Of a stretch of 64,000 bases of DNA, positions 32,753 through 43,487 are shown one piece after another. Source of the stretch: Bacteroidales bacterium (lineage in GTDB: Bacteria > Bacteroidota > Bacteroidia > Bacteroidales > Dysgonomonadaceae); assembly GCA_012838585.1 (NCBI GenBank), contig DUPB01000045.1, positions 1 to 64,000 on the forward strand. The letters are read 5' to 3'. The position numbers and the translations under genes were made by a program. Each line of letters starts with the position of its first letter. The stretch's first letter is position 1. The notes under the pieces are model-generated. The model saw nothing but the letters and a program-made list of their open reading frames with translations. It was not told the origin of the DNA and did no database searches.

Positions 32753-34915
32753 CTAGAATACGAACCGATACCCTACAGCCAACAGGTTTTGCTTGAACCA
32801 GTTCCTGCAAGAGTAATCCGCGAATAGACTTCCACCTAACAAGTGAATATCAGCACCGATGATAACGTTGGTTCCGTAATGTACTTTCTTTCCATGGAAA
32901 ATGCCCAGTCCCAAACCGGCGTAGGGACGCAGGAAAGAGTCAGGTTTCAGAAAGTTGTAAACCACGTTGCCCGAAAGGCCTAAACCGTTCTTATCACCCA
33001 TGCCCACGTAAAACTCGGGCACGAAATCCAACTCGGTATCAGCAATCTGCAAGTAGCCACGAGCACCCACGTTCCACGCTGTCAAATCACCAAAGCCTAA
33101 TCCAGTGAACAGGCTCAGGCGGTTCCACTTGAAGAAACGCCCCTCGGCCCTACCTGGGGTTACCACTTCGCTCCTCGGGACAACATCCCGGGTGGAAGCA
33201 TCCCGATCAGTAATAACAGTGGTTGTGGTAGGGGCGGTCGTTTGTCCCACCTGGCTCATCTGCACGAAATTACGATCGAGCTTCCGCTCCAGGTCATCCA
33301 ACCTGTCGGTGAGCTCCCTCGACGGTTCCACTACAGCCTGACTGACAGTCTGGGTATTATAATAATCGTACGCACTGCGACGGGTTTCGCTAATCACGTC
33401 GTTAACGAGGCGATTCAAGTCATCCTCGGTCATCCGAACCAACGTACCACGATCGGCAAAAGAGGCATCTAAGTGCTGCAACGAGGAACCCACGGCTTCC
33501 CGTTCCTGTATGATCTGGGCAGCTCGCGTGTAATCTTTGGCCTGCGTAACCGAGTCAAGCTCGGCATTCAGCATCGCGATCTGCTCCTGATATTCTTCCC
33601 GTATCTGATTGATCTGCTCGTTGCTGTACTCACGCTCCTCCTGAACAGCCCGATGGGCGGCATCACGATGGACGAAGTCGGTCTCGGCACGGGCGGCCTT
33701 ACCCAAGTTAAACCTCACCCCAGCCTGATACATCAGGCTCGTCTTCACTTGAGAAGGATTCAACACGTTGGCCGCGTCAGTACCCCTCTCGGGCGAGAAC
33801 AGGGCGTTCAAGCTCCCATGCAGAGCAATGTACCTCGATAAGGGGATTTCCATCCCGAAACCACCCATAGCGAACAGGCTCGATGGTGGTGCCGGAAGAT
33901 TACCTCTACTGACATACTCCTCATCCACTTTCATGTACCCTGCACCGAGCGAAAGGTACGGAGTCACCCCACGCGGCTGATTCAAGCGGGCGATAAGGTT
34001 ACCACCATACATAGCCAGGTTGTCGTTGAAATCAAATGAAAGCTTGTCGGGTTTTTCGGTAGCCCGGTAATAGAAAGCGCGAAGGCCCACAAGCGACGAA
34101 AAGTCCACCCCTGCCGATCCTCCCACGAAATACTGGTCAAACAATAGTGATTTATCGTGGAAGTCGATATAAGCACCGCCTGGTTCAAGCACGAATTTCA
34201 TGCCGCTAAAACCATCGGAAAAGAGACGGGAATAGGCACGATAAAGCTCATCGTCATCAGCCTTCATACCCCCCAAGTAAAAGTCAAGCGAGGCAACGGC
34301 AGCCCAGTTGTGTAAGCGGTTCTCCCCATCTTCCTTCAACACGTATTCGGGACTCAGGTAATAGCTCTCATCGCTCACGTTGAAGAAGTTGTTCTTGGCC
34401 TCGAGGGTAAAATCCAAGCGGTCTGATAAACGAAACTTCGCTCCCAACCCCAAAGCACCGAAGAGCTGCTCCTCCTTTACATCAAACGGGGTGTCTGGAT
34501 CTTTCTTTGACGGAAGCTGGTAGGTAAACTTCTGCACACCAGCACCCACGGTAATGAACGGCGAGAAAATCTGGTTCTTGATCAGGTTGAGCTTTAGTTC
34601 ACCACCATAGCGCTCCATATCCACATGCGAAACAACCATCTTATCTGCCCAATCATCGGTTACCTTCCAGTCAATCGAACGCAAGGTAGCTTGGACATCC
34701 AGTGAACGCTGGTAGTAACCCCGTACCTCGAACATCGGACCGAAACCAAAGCCTATCCGACCACCCCAGAAGGTACTGTTATCGGTAGTCAGGTATTCGT
34801 TCCACCACGTGTGCTCAATCATGGGTGAAAGCGTGAAGGTCACATCCTTAAGCTGTGACTTTCCAATAGTGAGGACCGACGCGAATAACGCGACGAAAAC
34901 AATCTTTTTTTTCAT
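32753..34915 (-). CDS. Outer-membrane protein with three barrel-like domains and a coiled coil
   Basis: After a signal peptide (about 1-20) the 720-residue protein shows two barrel-like parts of about 190 residues each (about 22-213 and 218-405), both closed by a typical aromatic last strand (ASLDFYLG and YQAGVRFNLG). Then comes a periplasmic-type region (about 410-585) with a coiled coil (REEYQEQIAMLNAELDS, ELTDRLDDLERKLDRNFVQM) and a Thr-rich linker (TTAPTTTTVITD). A shorter third barrel-like part (about 595-720) ends in VGYRFVF with the C-terminal Phe expected for BAM recognition. I know no named family with this layout; porin, adhesin or structural roles are all possible. OmpA-domain partner follows 13 bases on. 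Confidence 0.75.
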   Translation of the reverse strand: MKKKIVFVALFASVLTIGKSQLKDVTFTLSPMIEHTWWNEYLTTDNSTFWGGRIGFGFGPMFEVRGYYQRSLDVQATLRSIDWKVTDDWADKMVVSHVDMERYGGELKLNLIKNQIFSPFITVGAGVQKFTYQLPSKKDPDTPFDVKEEQLFGALGLGAKFRLSDRLDFTLEAKNNFFNVSDESYYLSPEYVLKEDGENRLHNWAAVASLDFYLGGMKADDDELYRAYSRLFSDGFSGMKFVLEPGGAYIDFHDKSLLFDQYFVGGSAGVDFSSLVGLRAFYYRATEKPDKLSFDFNDNLAMYGGNLIARLNQPRGVTPYLSLGAGYMKVDEEYVSRGNLPAPPSSLFAMGGFGMEIPLSRYIALHGSLNALFSPERGTDAANVLNPSQVKTSLMYQAGVRFNLGKAARAETDFVHRDAAHRAVQEEREYSNEQINQIREEYQEQIAMLNAELDSVTQAKDYTRAAQIIQEREAVGSSLQHLDASFADRGTLVRMTEDDLNRLVNDVISETRRSAYDYYNTQTVSQAVVEPSRELTDRLDDLERKLDRNFVQMSQVGQTTAPTTTTVITDRDASTRDVVPRSEVVTPGRAEGRFFKWNRLSLFTGLGFGDLTAWNVGARGYLQIADTELDFVPEFYVGMGDKNGLGLSGNVVYNFLKPDSFLRPYAGLGLGIFHGKKVHYGTNVIIGADIHLLGGSLFADYSCRNWFKQNLLAVGYRFVF

Positions 34916-34987
34916 ACGATTAATTTATTATTAGCATTTTGGTGTATGGAACCTTGCCCTTCGCGGTAAATTCAAGCGAAGTTGGGG

Positions 34988-34995
34988 CAAAAATA
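34988..34995 (-). promoter_or_regulatory. -7 promoter element for the OMP operon
   Basis: Reads TATTTTTG on the minus strand, 72 bases before the barrel-protein start. A small 6-bp inverted repeat (34959-34964 and 34976-34981) lies in the leader. Confidence 0.4.
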
Positions 34996-35071
34996 ATAAA
35001 AACATCCGTGCTTTTCTCCTGTTCCGGATTATTTTCTCAATTTATGGTTTTTTCTATGCTCACTCTGACCG

Positions 35072-37714
35072 TCACTCCACGGTAAACTGAAGCGCAAGCG
35101 AATTGCCCGTCTCATCAACCACCGTCAGCGTATGTTTACCCCGTCCGGGAGAGAGTGCCATCCTGTGGATGCCGGTCGTTTCCCCCACGTAATCACGGCC
35201 CAAATGCCAATAAACGTGCGAAGAAGGACGACGGTGTGCCAACTCGAAGACGACATTGCCGTAAGAGCCATCCAACTGCTTGGTGAGCCGCAACACCGCA
35301 CCGGGGAAAGGGTAGATAAACTGCATCTCCACGGCGGAAGCGCTTCCCGAACTACACTCGGGAGATACGGGAGGCAGTGAGCGATACGAGGGGTGTTTCT
35401 GCTTGTAATACCACTCCCAAGAGGGGGGCAGCTGAAACCACGAGACGGGGCGTATGCCCCTTGCGCCGGCGCAGGTCTCATGCACGCGGTAACGGCCATC
35501 TTCTGAAACGTGCACCCGCTTATGGTAGGCGCATACCGATCCCTGCAGTCCTTTCACGGGGAGCAACAAGGTGTCGATGGAGCCCTCGGGGCAATGCATC
35601 CCGCGCAACTGCCCGCTCTCGCGGCAAACAGCTGCCTCCACCAGCTCACTGTAGGGGCAGTTGAACCAACCGGTGGGGGGGAGCAAGTTGAACAGGTCGA
35701 ACATGACCCGGGCTGAGGTGCGGGCACCCGTGAGGCCGGGACGACCCTCACCGCTTGCGTTGCCCGTCCATACGGCAACGAGGTAACTCGGGGTAATGCC
35801 GACCGACCAACCATCGCGAAAGCCGTAGCTGGTGCCCGTTTTCCAGGCTACTTCCCGAACTGATGGAACGAAGCCGCGGTCCAACTCCTCGGGACGATTC
35901 ACGTTGGTCAACGCCTTCAATGTAAGCCAGGTGGCACCGGCACGGAACGGTGGGGAATCATCCACTTCCCAATTAAGTTCCACAAGATCACCGGCCTGCT
36001 CCACGTGAACCGTTTCACTTTGTTCCCAATCATCCATTCCCCAAGTGGCCATTTTTCGATCGTTACCGTGCTTCTTTGAGGCTCCCTCGATCACCGCCAA
36101 TCCATCACCCAGTCCCTTAACTCCCGCCTCTGGGTCAAGCGAAGTTTGAAAAACCCCGTGTTGATAGTATTTCCGGTCACGGTTATAATCGGTCACGGTA
36201 TAGGCCAACCGCGCGTACGCGTTGGCAACATCCCACAATGTACCCTCGGTACCACCCAGGATCAGGGAGAGGCCGTAATGGTCGGCCGGGCGATGCAGCG
36301 TGGTCAGCCCCACCCTCTTCAGCAGGTCGTGAAACTTGGAGACACCATACTTCCGCAAGGCGAGTACAGCAGGCACGTTCAACGAGCGTGCCAACGCCTC
36401 ATCGGCAGGTACCGCACCATCGTAATCGAGACTAAAATTCTGAGGAGCAAACCCATTCACGTTGATGGGGATGTCGGGGATTAGCTCGGTGGGTAGTTGG
36501 TCACCCTCCTCCAACATAGCGGCATAGAGGAACGGCTTCAAGATGCTACCCGTGCTGCGGGGGGACTGGATGATGTCCACCTGCCCGCCACGCTGATTCG
36601 AGTTAAACCCCACGTTCCCACAATAGGCCATGACCTCGTTACGTTCGAGGTCTACCACAAGTGCGGCTAGGTTGAAAATATGGTTGCTCGCGAACTCGGC
36701 GTTCCAGCGATTGAGCACCTCCTCTACCCTCTCCTGCAGGTGTTTGTTAACGGTCGACCGGACACGTGTCCCGGAACGCTCCAGGTGCAAGCGGGTCACC
36801 AGGTGGGGGGCGATCTGGGGCAAGGGGCGCGGGTGATCGGGCAATGGCTCCAATAGGGCCAAATCATAGTCGGTCTGGTCGATAAAGCCGTTATCCAGCA
36901 GACGACGCAGTAAACGATCCCGCTTGCGCTGCAGCCCCTCCCTGTCCCGACCGACGTGCATCATCGCGGGGGAGTTAGGCAGTACCGCCAACACGGCTGC
37001 CTCTGCCCACGAAAGCGATTCGGAATCGTGCCCAAAGTAACGCCATGACGCGGCATCGATGCCCACCACATTACCCCCCATCGGCGCATGTGAGGCATAC
37101 AGGGCCAATATCTCCTTTTTAGAGCGAGACAGCTCCAAACGGGTGGCGAGAATCATCTCGATCAGCTTCTCGACGTAAGTGCGCCGTTTTTGACGCGACA
37201 ATCGGATAACCTGCATCGTGAGGGTACTCCCGCCACTCACGATCCTCCCCCCCCGTACATTCTGCACCATCGCCCTACCCAGCGATAACGGGTTCACCCC
37301 TGGATGAGAATAAAAATAGCGGTCCTCGAACTGGATAAGGCACACCGCGTACTTGTCGGGCACACTCGCCGTCGGCGGAAAACGCCACTGCCCATCGCCC
37401 GAGACACGGGCGCCCAGTAGCTCGCCGTTCCGATCGGTCACCACCGTGCTGTAGGGCGGGTCAAACAACCTGCCCGGCAAGCAGAAGAGGTATAACAAGA
37501 GCAAAGCGATCAAAAGGGACAACAGGATCTTACGCCGCGGGCTCCAACCGCGCACCCGCTTCCAAACTCCCCGTACGCACACGACAACAGGGCCCCCCAT
37601 CTCCTTCAGCTTCACGTTCACAGCAAACAAGCCAGGTGTTATCCCCTTCCCCGTGAATAGACGACGAGTTTTCTCCTTCGCAACCATCGCCAACGCACGC
37701 CCAGCCCTTTTCAC
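35072..37714 (-). CDS. pbpC: Penicillin-binding protein 1C
   Basis: PBP1C is a membrane-bound bifunctional peptidoglycan synthase. A 55-residue basic N-terminal tail precedes one membrane helix (about 62-80). The GT51 glycosyltransferase has CLIQFEDRYFYSHPGV with the catalytic Glu, GGSTLTMQVIRL and KKEILALYASHAPMGGN. The transpeptidase has the active Ser in SPRSTGSILKPFLY, SLN in ARSLNVPAVLALRKYG, and KTGTSYGFRDGWS. A BiPBP_C domain ends the protein. The long tail suggests the true start may be further in, but no later Met sits right before the helix except at residue 39 (MGGPVVV). It follows the alpha-2-macroglobulin gene by 38 bases, the classic pbpC pairing. Confidence 0.95.
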   Translation of the reverse strand: MKRAGRALAMVAKEKTRRLFTGKGITPGLFAVNVKLKEMGGPVVVCVRGVWKRVRGWSPRRKILLSLLIALLLLYLFCLPGRLFDPPYSTVVTDRNGELLGARVSGDGQWRFPPTASVPDKYAVCLIQFEDRYFYSHPGVNPLSLGRAMVQNVRGGRIVSGGSTLTMQVIRLSRQKRRTYVEKLIEMILATRLELSRSKKEILALYASHAPMGGNVVGIDAASWRYFGHDSESLSWAEAAVLAVLPNSPAMMHVGRDREGLQRKRDRLLRRLLDNGFIDQTDYDLALLEPLPDHPRPLPQIAPHLVTRLHLERSGTRVRSTVNKHLQERVEEVLNRWNAEFASNHIFNLAALVVDLERNEVMAYCGNVGFNSNQRGGQVDIIQSPRSTGSILKPFLYAAMLEEGDQLPTELIPDIPINVNGFAPQNFSLDYDGAVPADEALARSLNVPAVLALRKYGVSKFHDLLKRVGLTTLHRPADHYGLSLILGGTEGTLWDVANAYARLAYTVTDYNRDRKYYQHGVFQTSLDPEAGVKGLGDGLAVIEGASKKHGNDRKMATWGMDDWEQSETVHVEQAGDLVELNWEVDDSPPFRAGATWLTLKALTNVNRPEELDRGFVPSVREVAWKTGTSYGFRDGWSVGITPSYLVAVWTGNASGEGRPGLTGARTSARVMFDLFNLLPPTGWFNCPYSELVEAAVCRESGQLRGMHCPEGSIDTLLLPVKGLQGSVCAYHKRVHVSEDGRYRVHETCAGARGIRPVSWFQLPPSWEWYYKQKHPSYRSLPPVSPECSSGSASAVEMQFIYPFPGAVLRLTKQLDGSYGNVVFELAHRRPSSHVYWHLGRDYVGETTGIHRMALSPGRGKHTLTVVDETGNSLALQFTVE

Positions 37715-37752
37715 GTTTCACTTAATCGTTCTCCGCACCCGCATCCCCGGCG

Positions 37753-40700
37753 TTACTCAACCGTGACCCAGGCTCCGCTGTTCTTGGCCTCCTCACCCGG
37801 CGCGTACATCGCCTGGCATGACACCGCGGGGAGGTAAAATTTGCCGCGGTAGGCTGCCTGCAAGCGAACCCGGAAGCTCTTCGACTGCCCGGTGCCGAGG
37901 TTGAAATAGGTTAACACCCGGTCATCCCGGATATCGCGGTAATTATACCCACCATCGGTATTCGCGGCGGCTTCATCGAGCATCCGCTCGTTAAATATCT
38001 CCCAACCGGAGGGGAAGAGCTGCGTGAGCGCCAAATCGGTGAACGGCTGCTCTGCGCTGTTCTGGACAGTCACGATAGCGATGAACTCGGTACCTTGCGT
38101 GAGCGACTTCACCTCCAACAGCTTACCATCAAGCCTGACGTACCGTGCGGAGAGCCGCAGCCGCCCTTGCTTCGGCTCTAACTCGGCATCGGCCGCGGGT
38201 ATCGTCCGCGCCGATAGGCGGGCGTACAGTGCACCTTCACCGTTATTGGTAAGGCTGACAGACAGGCGGGCTCCTGGTTCAAGGGTCTCCTGGTGGATCG
38301 CTTTGGGCGTGTTCACCCTCGCCATCGCTTTGCCATTCAGCGACCAGTCGACATCGATATTACCATCACCGATCCTCTCCGCGAGTTGCGCCATGGCGAC
38401 CAGTCCAAAGGAGGCCGACTGGGTGGTGATATAACTGGCAGAGAGAGAGTTAGCAACCGATGGGGCGAGCTGCATCGCTTTCTCCAGGTTGTCCAGCAAC
38501 AGGTAGGCCTCCAGGATCATCGCCTGGTCTCGTCCCGAGCTACCGTAAGTGTCGTTATTGAAGCTGTACTCCTCCACCTCGTCAGTCACGTTGAACACGA
38601 GCGCGTTCGCCACCTCCTTCCGGCCCGCGACAGCGTAGGCTGCCGCCAGCCGCCATCGGGCTTGTAACGACAAGCTGGGCAACTCCCGCAGTCGGTTCAT
38701 CGCCCCCAACTCCGCGTTACCACTCAGTGCCAAGGTGTAGAGCCGGTACGCCTGCTGCAGGTCGATCATCGAATACCTGTAATAACCAAGGTTGGGGTTC
38801 GTGGGCAACCAGTTTTGGGCGAGCCTCACCTGGAACTGCACCCAGCGCGACATCACGGCCTCTGGTACCTCGTAACCCTTGTTCATCGCCTCGATCAAGA
38901 AATGGCCCGCGTAGGTAGTAGCCCACTCCGAGGAGTAGTGGTCTCCGTACCAGAACATGAAGCCACCATCGGCCAACTGACGGGAGGAGATCTGTCGGAT
39001 CACCTCGTCAACTATTGCACTCGCCTGCTGCTTCTCCTCATCGCTCAACGTGGTAAACTTGTCGATGTAGAGAAGAGGGAAACCGCGGGAGGTGATCTGC
39101 TCTGTGCAGCCGTGAGGGTACTCCAACAGGTAGTTGATGTTGCGGCTGAAATTGACGCTCGGCAAGCGGGAGAGCTCCAGGGTAGCCCAATCCTCGGGCT
39201 CTACGCTGCCGGTCTCTACCTCTAATTGGGCAGTCTCACCCGGCTCCACGAGTCGGGCTTCCGTGATCACGGTAGGGATGTTGGGGTTACGGATGGCGAT
39301 ATCGATGGTCTCGGTGAACGACACCCCGTCGCCCGATGCCTGAATGAGCACCTGTTCCGCACCGGTCGTCTTCCCGGAGCGAAGCTTGAAGAAGAGGATA
39401 TCGTCACCCGGTTCGTCAAACGACAAGATTTGGGAGGTCTTGTCCACCACCGTGAGCAACCCGCCGGTCTTAACGGTAACCTGCACGTTACGCGCGCTTT
39501 TCTCCGCGAAGACATTCACCGGGAGCCACACCTCTTCTCCCGGTCCCAGTACCCTCGGGAGGGTAGATAGCGTCATCAGGTCGCTCTTCACCGCCACCGT
39601 CTTCTCCGCGCTACCGTAAGCACCACCGCCACCGGCCACCACCATCACCCGCACTGAGCCGACGTACTGGGGCAAGCGGAGGGTATGGGCCTTGGTCTCG
39701 CCTCCCTTCAAGGCGAACGGGCCAATGAATTGGACAACCGGCTTGAAACGGTTCACGTTGTCGCGCGATGGCTTCAACGCCTCGTCACCGCCAATACCCA
39801 GCAACGGGCCCATCGTACTGCTGCTGGCTCCCAGCACCCGGTCAAACAGATCCCACGTGCGTACGCCAAGTGCCTCACGGGCGTAGAACTCACCCCACGC
39901 GTTGGGCGTTTTGAACGACGTGAGGTCGAGCAGCCCCTCGTCCACGATCGCGAGGGTGTAAGTCATCGGTTTACGGGCTTTTTCTGAGACCGAAACGGTG
40001 AACTCCTTCTCGGGTTGAAGCGTCTCCGGCATCCGGATAAGCGGTTCCAGGAAGCTGTTGCTATTCTCCACGCCCACGTTCACCACCCCATACAACCGAA
40101 TGGGAAGGTCGTTCACCGTCTGTGAATGCGGCTGTAGCATGGTGACAAAGACGTAGAAGTTGGGTGCCATCTTATCGGTTACCTTGATCGTGTACTTGGT
40201 ATCTGTATCAGCAGAGGTCTTTACCCACTCGCGCTGCAGGATGCCTGACCCGTTCTCAACGGTTATCAGTGCACGACCCTGGGAACTTTTCGGGAGGATG
40301 ACCGTAGCCACCTCGCCTACATCGTACGACGGCTTATCGGTGGTAAAGGTCAACATGGTCAAACCCTCGGGATCACCCTTGGCCGAACGCCCCCGCCACG
40401 AAGGCCAGTCGACGTAGAAGATAGTACCCGCGGTGTGATCTCCCTCGCGATCCTTCACCAGGAGCAGGTAACGTCCCCAGTCGGGATAGTCCACCTGGAA
40501 GTCGATCTTCCCCCTGCCCTGCGCGAGCGTGACCTCCCCTGTGGCCACCACGTTGGCAGCCGTACTGTTCACGTAGCTCCCCAAGTCCTCCCCGGAGCTA
40601 TCCCACCACCAGCTCCAGCTGAGCTTGTAGACGCGGTACTCCACGTTTCCGGCGACCGGTTTCCCAAACGGGTTCACCATCGCCACGTTGAACGTGATAG

Positions 40701-43323
40701 GCGCATCGGTCTCAAGGAACTGGCCAACACGCGTGGCGGGGGGTTGCACCCCCACGTAGGCACGGTAGGGGGAGTAATAAACCGTTTGCCCGTAGAAGCT
40801 CATGTCTCCCCCTCCCTCGTAGACCCTTGATAGGATATTGCCTCTCAGCATCCCCGGCGCATTTTCTGCAAGCGGTACTTGCGCTTTCACGGTAGCCGCG
40901 CCGGTAGCGTCAAGGATCCCCTCGAATAGTTTCGTCCGGCTTGTTTCGAATGTCACGATCGGGTTGTTAAATGTATAGCCAGGATAACTACCGAACGGGT
41001 TATCCGAAGCGGTGAGCGTAAGGTCCACCTCCGCTTTCAGGTTCGATGCCGGGGCACCATGCAGCCACCTCGACGTGAGTCGCCCGGTGATGGCTCCTCC
41101 CGTCGCATCAATGATGGAGTCGGTCTCCAGCCTCACCCTCAGCCGGTTGGGCTTGATGGTTTCCACCCGAAACGGCTTATAGAACGTGGTACCGCCTACC
41201 TTCACCCGGGCCTGCCACATACCGGTCTCCGCTGTGGGATCGGTAGTCACGATAAAAGTGTAAAAACCGTTAAGCCCTTCGCTCTTAACCTGCCGTTGGT
41301 AAAATTGTCCACGGGGGGTGTACACCTCGAGCGTCACGGGATGTCTTTCCGGCAGTCTCTTTTCCCTGTCTTCCAATATAAACGAAACGTAAAGGCTATC
41401 TCCCGGACGCCAAACGCCCCGTTCGGTATAGATATACCCTTTCAGTCCTTCCTGTACCTCTTTCCCACTCACGTCGAAGCGGCTGAGCGACAGTGAGGCC
41501 TCCTCCTTTACCTCGAGGTAGCCCATATCGCCGCCCCGGGTGGTGGCCGTTACCAGGAAGGGACGTCCACCTGTATAGTCAATATCAGTGAAGCCATTGG
41601 CATCGCTTTTCCCGGTACCTATCACCTGCATCTGGTAGTTGTACAGGGTCACCTCTGCCCCTGTCAGGGGTTGGGTGGAAAGAATATCAGTAACCACCAC
41701 CGATAAGCGATCGCCCTGCCCCGCCTTGGCAATCAGGCCCACGTTGGATGCCATAACCAGGGTCTGAACAGTACGCTCGCGGTTCATGTAGTAGGAAGGT
41801 TTGCAGGGGTCATTCCGCTCCTCCCAGTTATAAACATCCCAGTCGAGCGGATCGTAGTAATAGGATATCGCTTGATCCCACACCGCCTCATCCTCTTTCG
41901 AGAGGAGCTCGTTGGAGAACCGTTTCATCCGCTCCTCTTCCGGAATGCGCGGCCTCGTGCCGTTGCAGGGATAAAGCGAGTAGTCGGGCTGCATGGAAAG
42001 CCGAACCATGTAAAAAGCACCGGGGTCCCGCTTGATCATCTCCGAAAGATCGATATTGAAGTAGTTCCACTTGGTGAGGTCCAACGCTTTATCGCTATCC
42101 AGCCGGATCCGTTTTTTCATCACCAGCCGCCCGAAGCGACGCAACTCGCCACTTGACGGGCCATCATTGAGGGAGGCAGATTGCAGGTAATAGAGGAGGT
42201 TGTTCTGGTAAATCTTCACCACCTGCACGTCCACTGCCCAGAGGTTCACGGCACTAAAGGGTAGCAACAGTCGCTCCGCGTTGGGGAGGATGTTGCCGCT
42301 CTTCTCGAATTTTACCCGCGGCTTATCGTCCTGTACCTGTAGCTGGTATTGGTAGGTTTTATCGAGGGTAAGTCCATCCCTGTTCTGAATACCTTGGTGA
42401 ATTTGAAGGGTGAGTTGTCCCTTGGGAAAGGTCTCGGGATAGATCTTGATCGCGTTCTTGTCGATGCGGTAGGTGAAGTGATTCACCCCTGAGGGAACGA
42501 GGAGTCCTTTCAGCTCCTGCCTTTGCGAGACGGGATCACTAAAAGTGACGCGGATATGAGGGTCGCCCTCTTGCACAACCCGCACATCAACCACCTGGAA
42601 ATGGTCTGTCGAAAACGGGGGCAGGTCAATCACATGCTCAATCTTCTTTTTAGAGCCGATAGTCTTCCCGTCGATCGTCAACATGTACTGTTCGTCCTTG
42701 TTGGTACGCTGCAGGCTGTCGATCATAACGCGAAACGAGGCCGCTCCCGCGGTCGTCGCACGCACACGGCACTCCCGTGCACCTTTCACGTCGAACAGCC
42801 CGGCTGCATCCTCGGGAGAAACGGGGTTGGAGAGGTTAAGCAGCACCTCTACGCCGTTCCAGGTAAGGTCACTACTGCTCATGGGCGAGTATGGCAGCAC
42901 TTCGGCCGTGAAGTTCTGTTCATGAACGCGGGTAGAGAAACGGAACTGCTGAAATTTCTTGTCCACCTGCAGCAACTTACCCAGGTGAAATGTAATGCGG
43001 TACTCTTTCCCCGGTTTCAGTTGTCCGGCATCGGGCATGAACCGAACGGTGTTCGCGTTCACCCAGAAAGCGTGTCCCTTCAGAGAGGGCGAAAACGAGA
43101 AGAGCGTCTCCTTGATCTCCGCGTTCAACTCCACCGCGGGGATCTCTTGAGCGAGTTCAACCTGAATGAACGCATCGGTAGAGACATTCCCGCTGGTGAA
43201 CGCGGAGACGTACCGGGAAAATTCGGGGTCAACAGACCTGGATCGTTTGCTATCGCAGCCACTAAACAGTATGAGGGCAAGCATGAACAAGATGGAAGGT
43301 GAAAGGCGGAAGAAGGGTTTCAT
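37753..43323 (-). CDS. Alpha-2-macroglobulin-like lipoprotein with thioester
   Basis: Bacterial alpha-2-macroglobulins trap attacking proteases in the periplasm. I place the start at ATG 43323, giving MKPFFRLSP, a hydrophobic segment and lipobox FSGC; an ATG 57 bases earlier would put 19 extra residues before it. MG1-type strands (TDAFIQVELAQEIPAVELN) begin the protein, several MG domains follow (GYIYTERGVWRPGDSLYVSFILE is the well-known MG3/4 segment near residue 640 of the longer form), then the thioester domain with YPHGCTEQ (codons near 39099-39113), intact for covalent capture, and a complement-like alpha/alpha barrel and receptor-type domain at the end. At 1856 residues it is normal size. 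The linked pbpC suggests defence plus wall repair. Confidence 0.94.
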   Translation of the reverse strand: MKPFFRLSPSILFMLALILFSGCDSKRSRSVDPEFSRYVSAFTSGNVSTDAFIQVELAQEIPAVELNAEIKETLFSFSPSLKGHAFWVNANTVRFMPDAGQLKPGKEYRITFHLGKLLQVDKKFQQFRFSTRVHEQNFTAEVLPYSPMSSSDLTWNGVEVLLNLSNPVSPEDAAGLFDVKGARECRVRATTAGAASFRVMIDSLQRTNKDEQYMLTIDGKTIGSKKKIEHVIDLPPFSTDHFQVVDVRVVQEGDPHIRVTFSDPVSQRQELKGLLVPSGVNHFTYRIDKNAIKIYPETFPKGQLTLQIHQGIQNRDGLTLDKTYQYQLQVQDDKPRVKFEKSGNILPNAERLLLPFSAVNLWAVDVQVVKIYQNNLLYYLQSASLNDGPSSGELRRFGRLVMKKRIRLDSDKALDLTKWNYFNIDLSEMIKRDPGAFYMVRLSMQPDYSLYPCNGTRPRIPEEERMKRFSNELLSKEDEAVWDQAISYYYDPLDWDVYNWEERNDPCKPSYYMNRERTVQTLVMASNVGLIAKAGQGDRLSVVVTDILSTQPLTGAEVTLYNYQMQVIGTGKSDANGFTDIDYTGGRPFLVTATTRGGDMGYLEVKEEASLSLSRFDVSGKEVQEGLKGYIYTERGVWRPGDSLYVSFILEDREKRLPERHPVTLEVYTPRGQFYQRQVKSEGLNGFYTFIVTTDPTAETGMWQARVKVGGTTFYKPFRVETIKPNRLRVRLETDSIIDATGGAITGRLTSRWLHGAPASNLKAEVDLTLTASDNPFGSYPGYTFNNPIVTFETSRTKLFEGILDATGAATVKAQVPLAENAPGMLRGNILSRVYEGGGDMSFYGQTVYYSPYRAYVGVQPPATRVGQFLETDAPITFNVAMVNPFGKPVAGNVEYRVYKLSWSWWWDSSGEDLGSYVNSTAANVVATGEVTLAQGRGKIDFQVDYPDWGRYLLLVKDREGDHTAGTIFYVDWPSWRGRSAKGDPEGLTMLTFTTDKPSYDVGEVATVILPKSSQGRALITVENGSGILQREWVKTSADTDTKYTIKVTDKMAPNFYVFVTMLQPHSQTVNDLPIRLYGVVNVGVENSNSFLEPLIRMPETLQPEKEFTVSVSEKARKPMTYTLAIVDEGLLDLTSFKTPNAWGEFYAREALGVRTWDLFDRVLGASSSTMGPLLGIGGDEALKPSRDNVNRFKPVVQFIGPFALKGGETKAHTLRLPQYVGSVRVMVVAGGGGAYGSAEKTVAVKSDLMTLSTLPRVLGPGEEVWLPVNVFAEKSARNVQVTVKTGGLLTVVDKTSQILSFDEPGDDILFFKLRSGKTTGAEQVLIQASGDGVSFTETIDIAIRNPNIPTVITEARLVEPGETAQLEVETGSVEPEDWATLELSRLPSVNFSRNINYLLEYPHGCTEQITSRGFPLLYIDKFTTLSDEEKQQASAIVDEVIRQISSRQLADGGFMFWYGDHYSSEWATTYAGHFLIEAMNKGYEVPEAVMSRWVQFQVRLAQNWLPTNPNLGYYRYSMIDLQQAYRLYTLALSGNAELGAMNRLRELPSLSLQARWRLAAAYAVAGRKEVANALVFNVTDEVEEYSFNNDTYGSSGRDQAMILEAYLLLDNLEKAMQLAPSVANSLSASYITTQSASFGLVAMAQLAERIGDGNIDVDWSLNGKAMARVNTPKAIHQETLEPGARLSVSLTNNGEGALYARLSARTIPAADAELEPKQGRLRLSARYVRLDGKLLEVKSLTQGTEFIAIVTVQNSAEQPFTDLALTQLFPSGWEIFNERMLDEAAANTDGGYNYRDIRDDRVLTYFNLGTGQSKSFRVRLQAAYRGKFYLPAVSCQAMYAPGEEAKNSGAWVTVE

Positions 43324-43487
43324 ACGAAAAAAATTAAAACAGCCATGTAATAGACGAACCGCTGCACGATAAGTTTTCACGAATCGTTCTCGCTTGGGTA
43401 AAAGTAGAAAATATTTTTGTCAAGTCCCACCATTCAGGGAAATTAATTGTAAAAAAGAGATATTGAGCAAGCTATTAACGCTACCCC

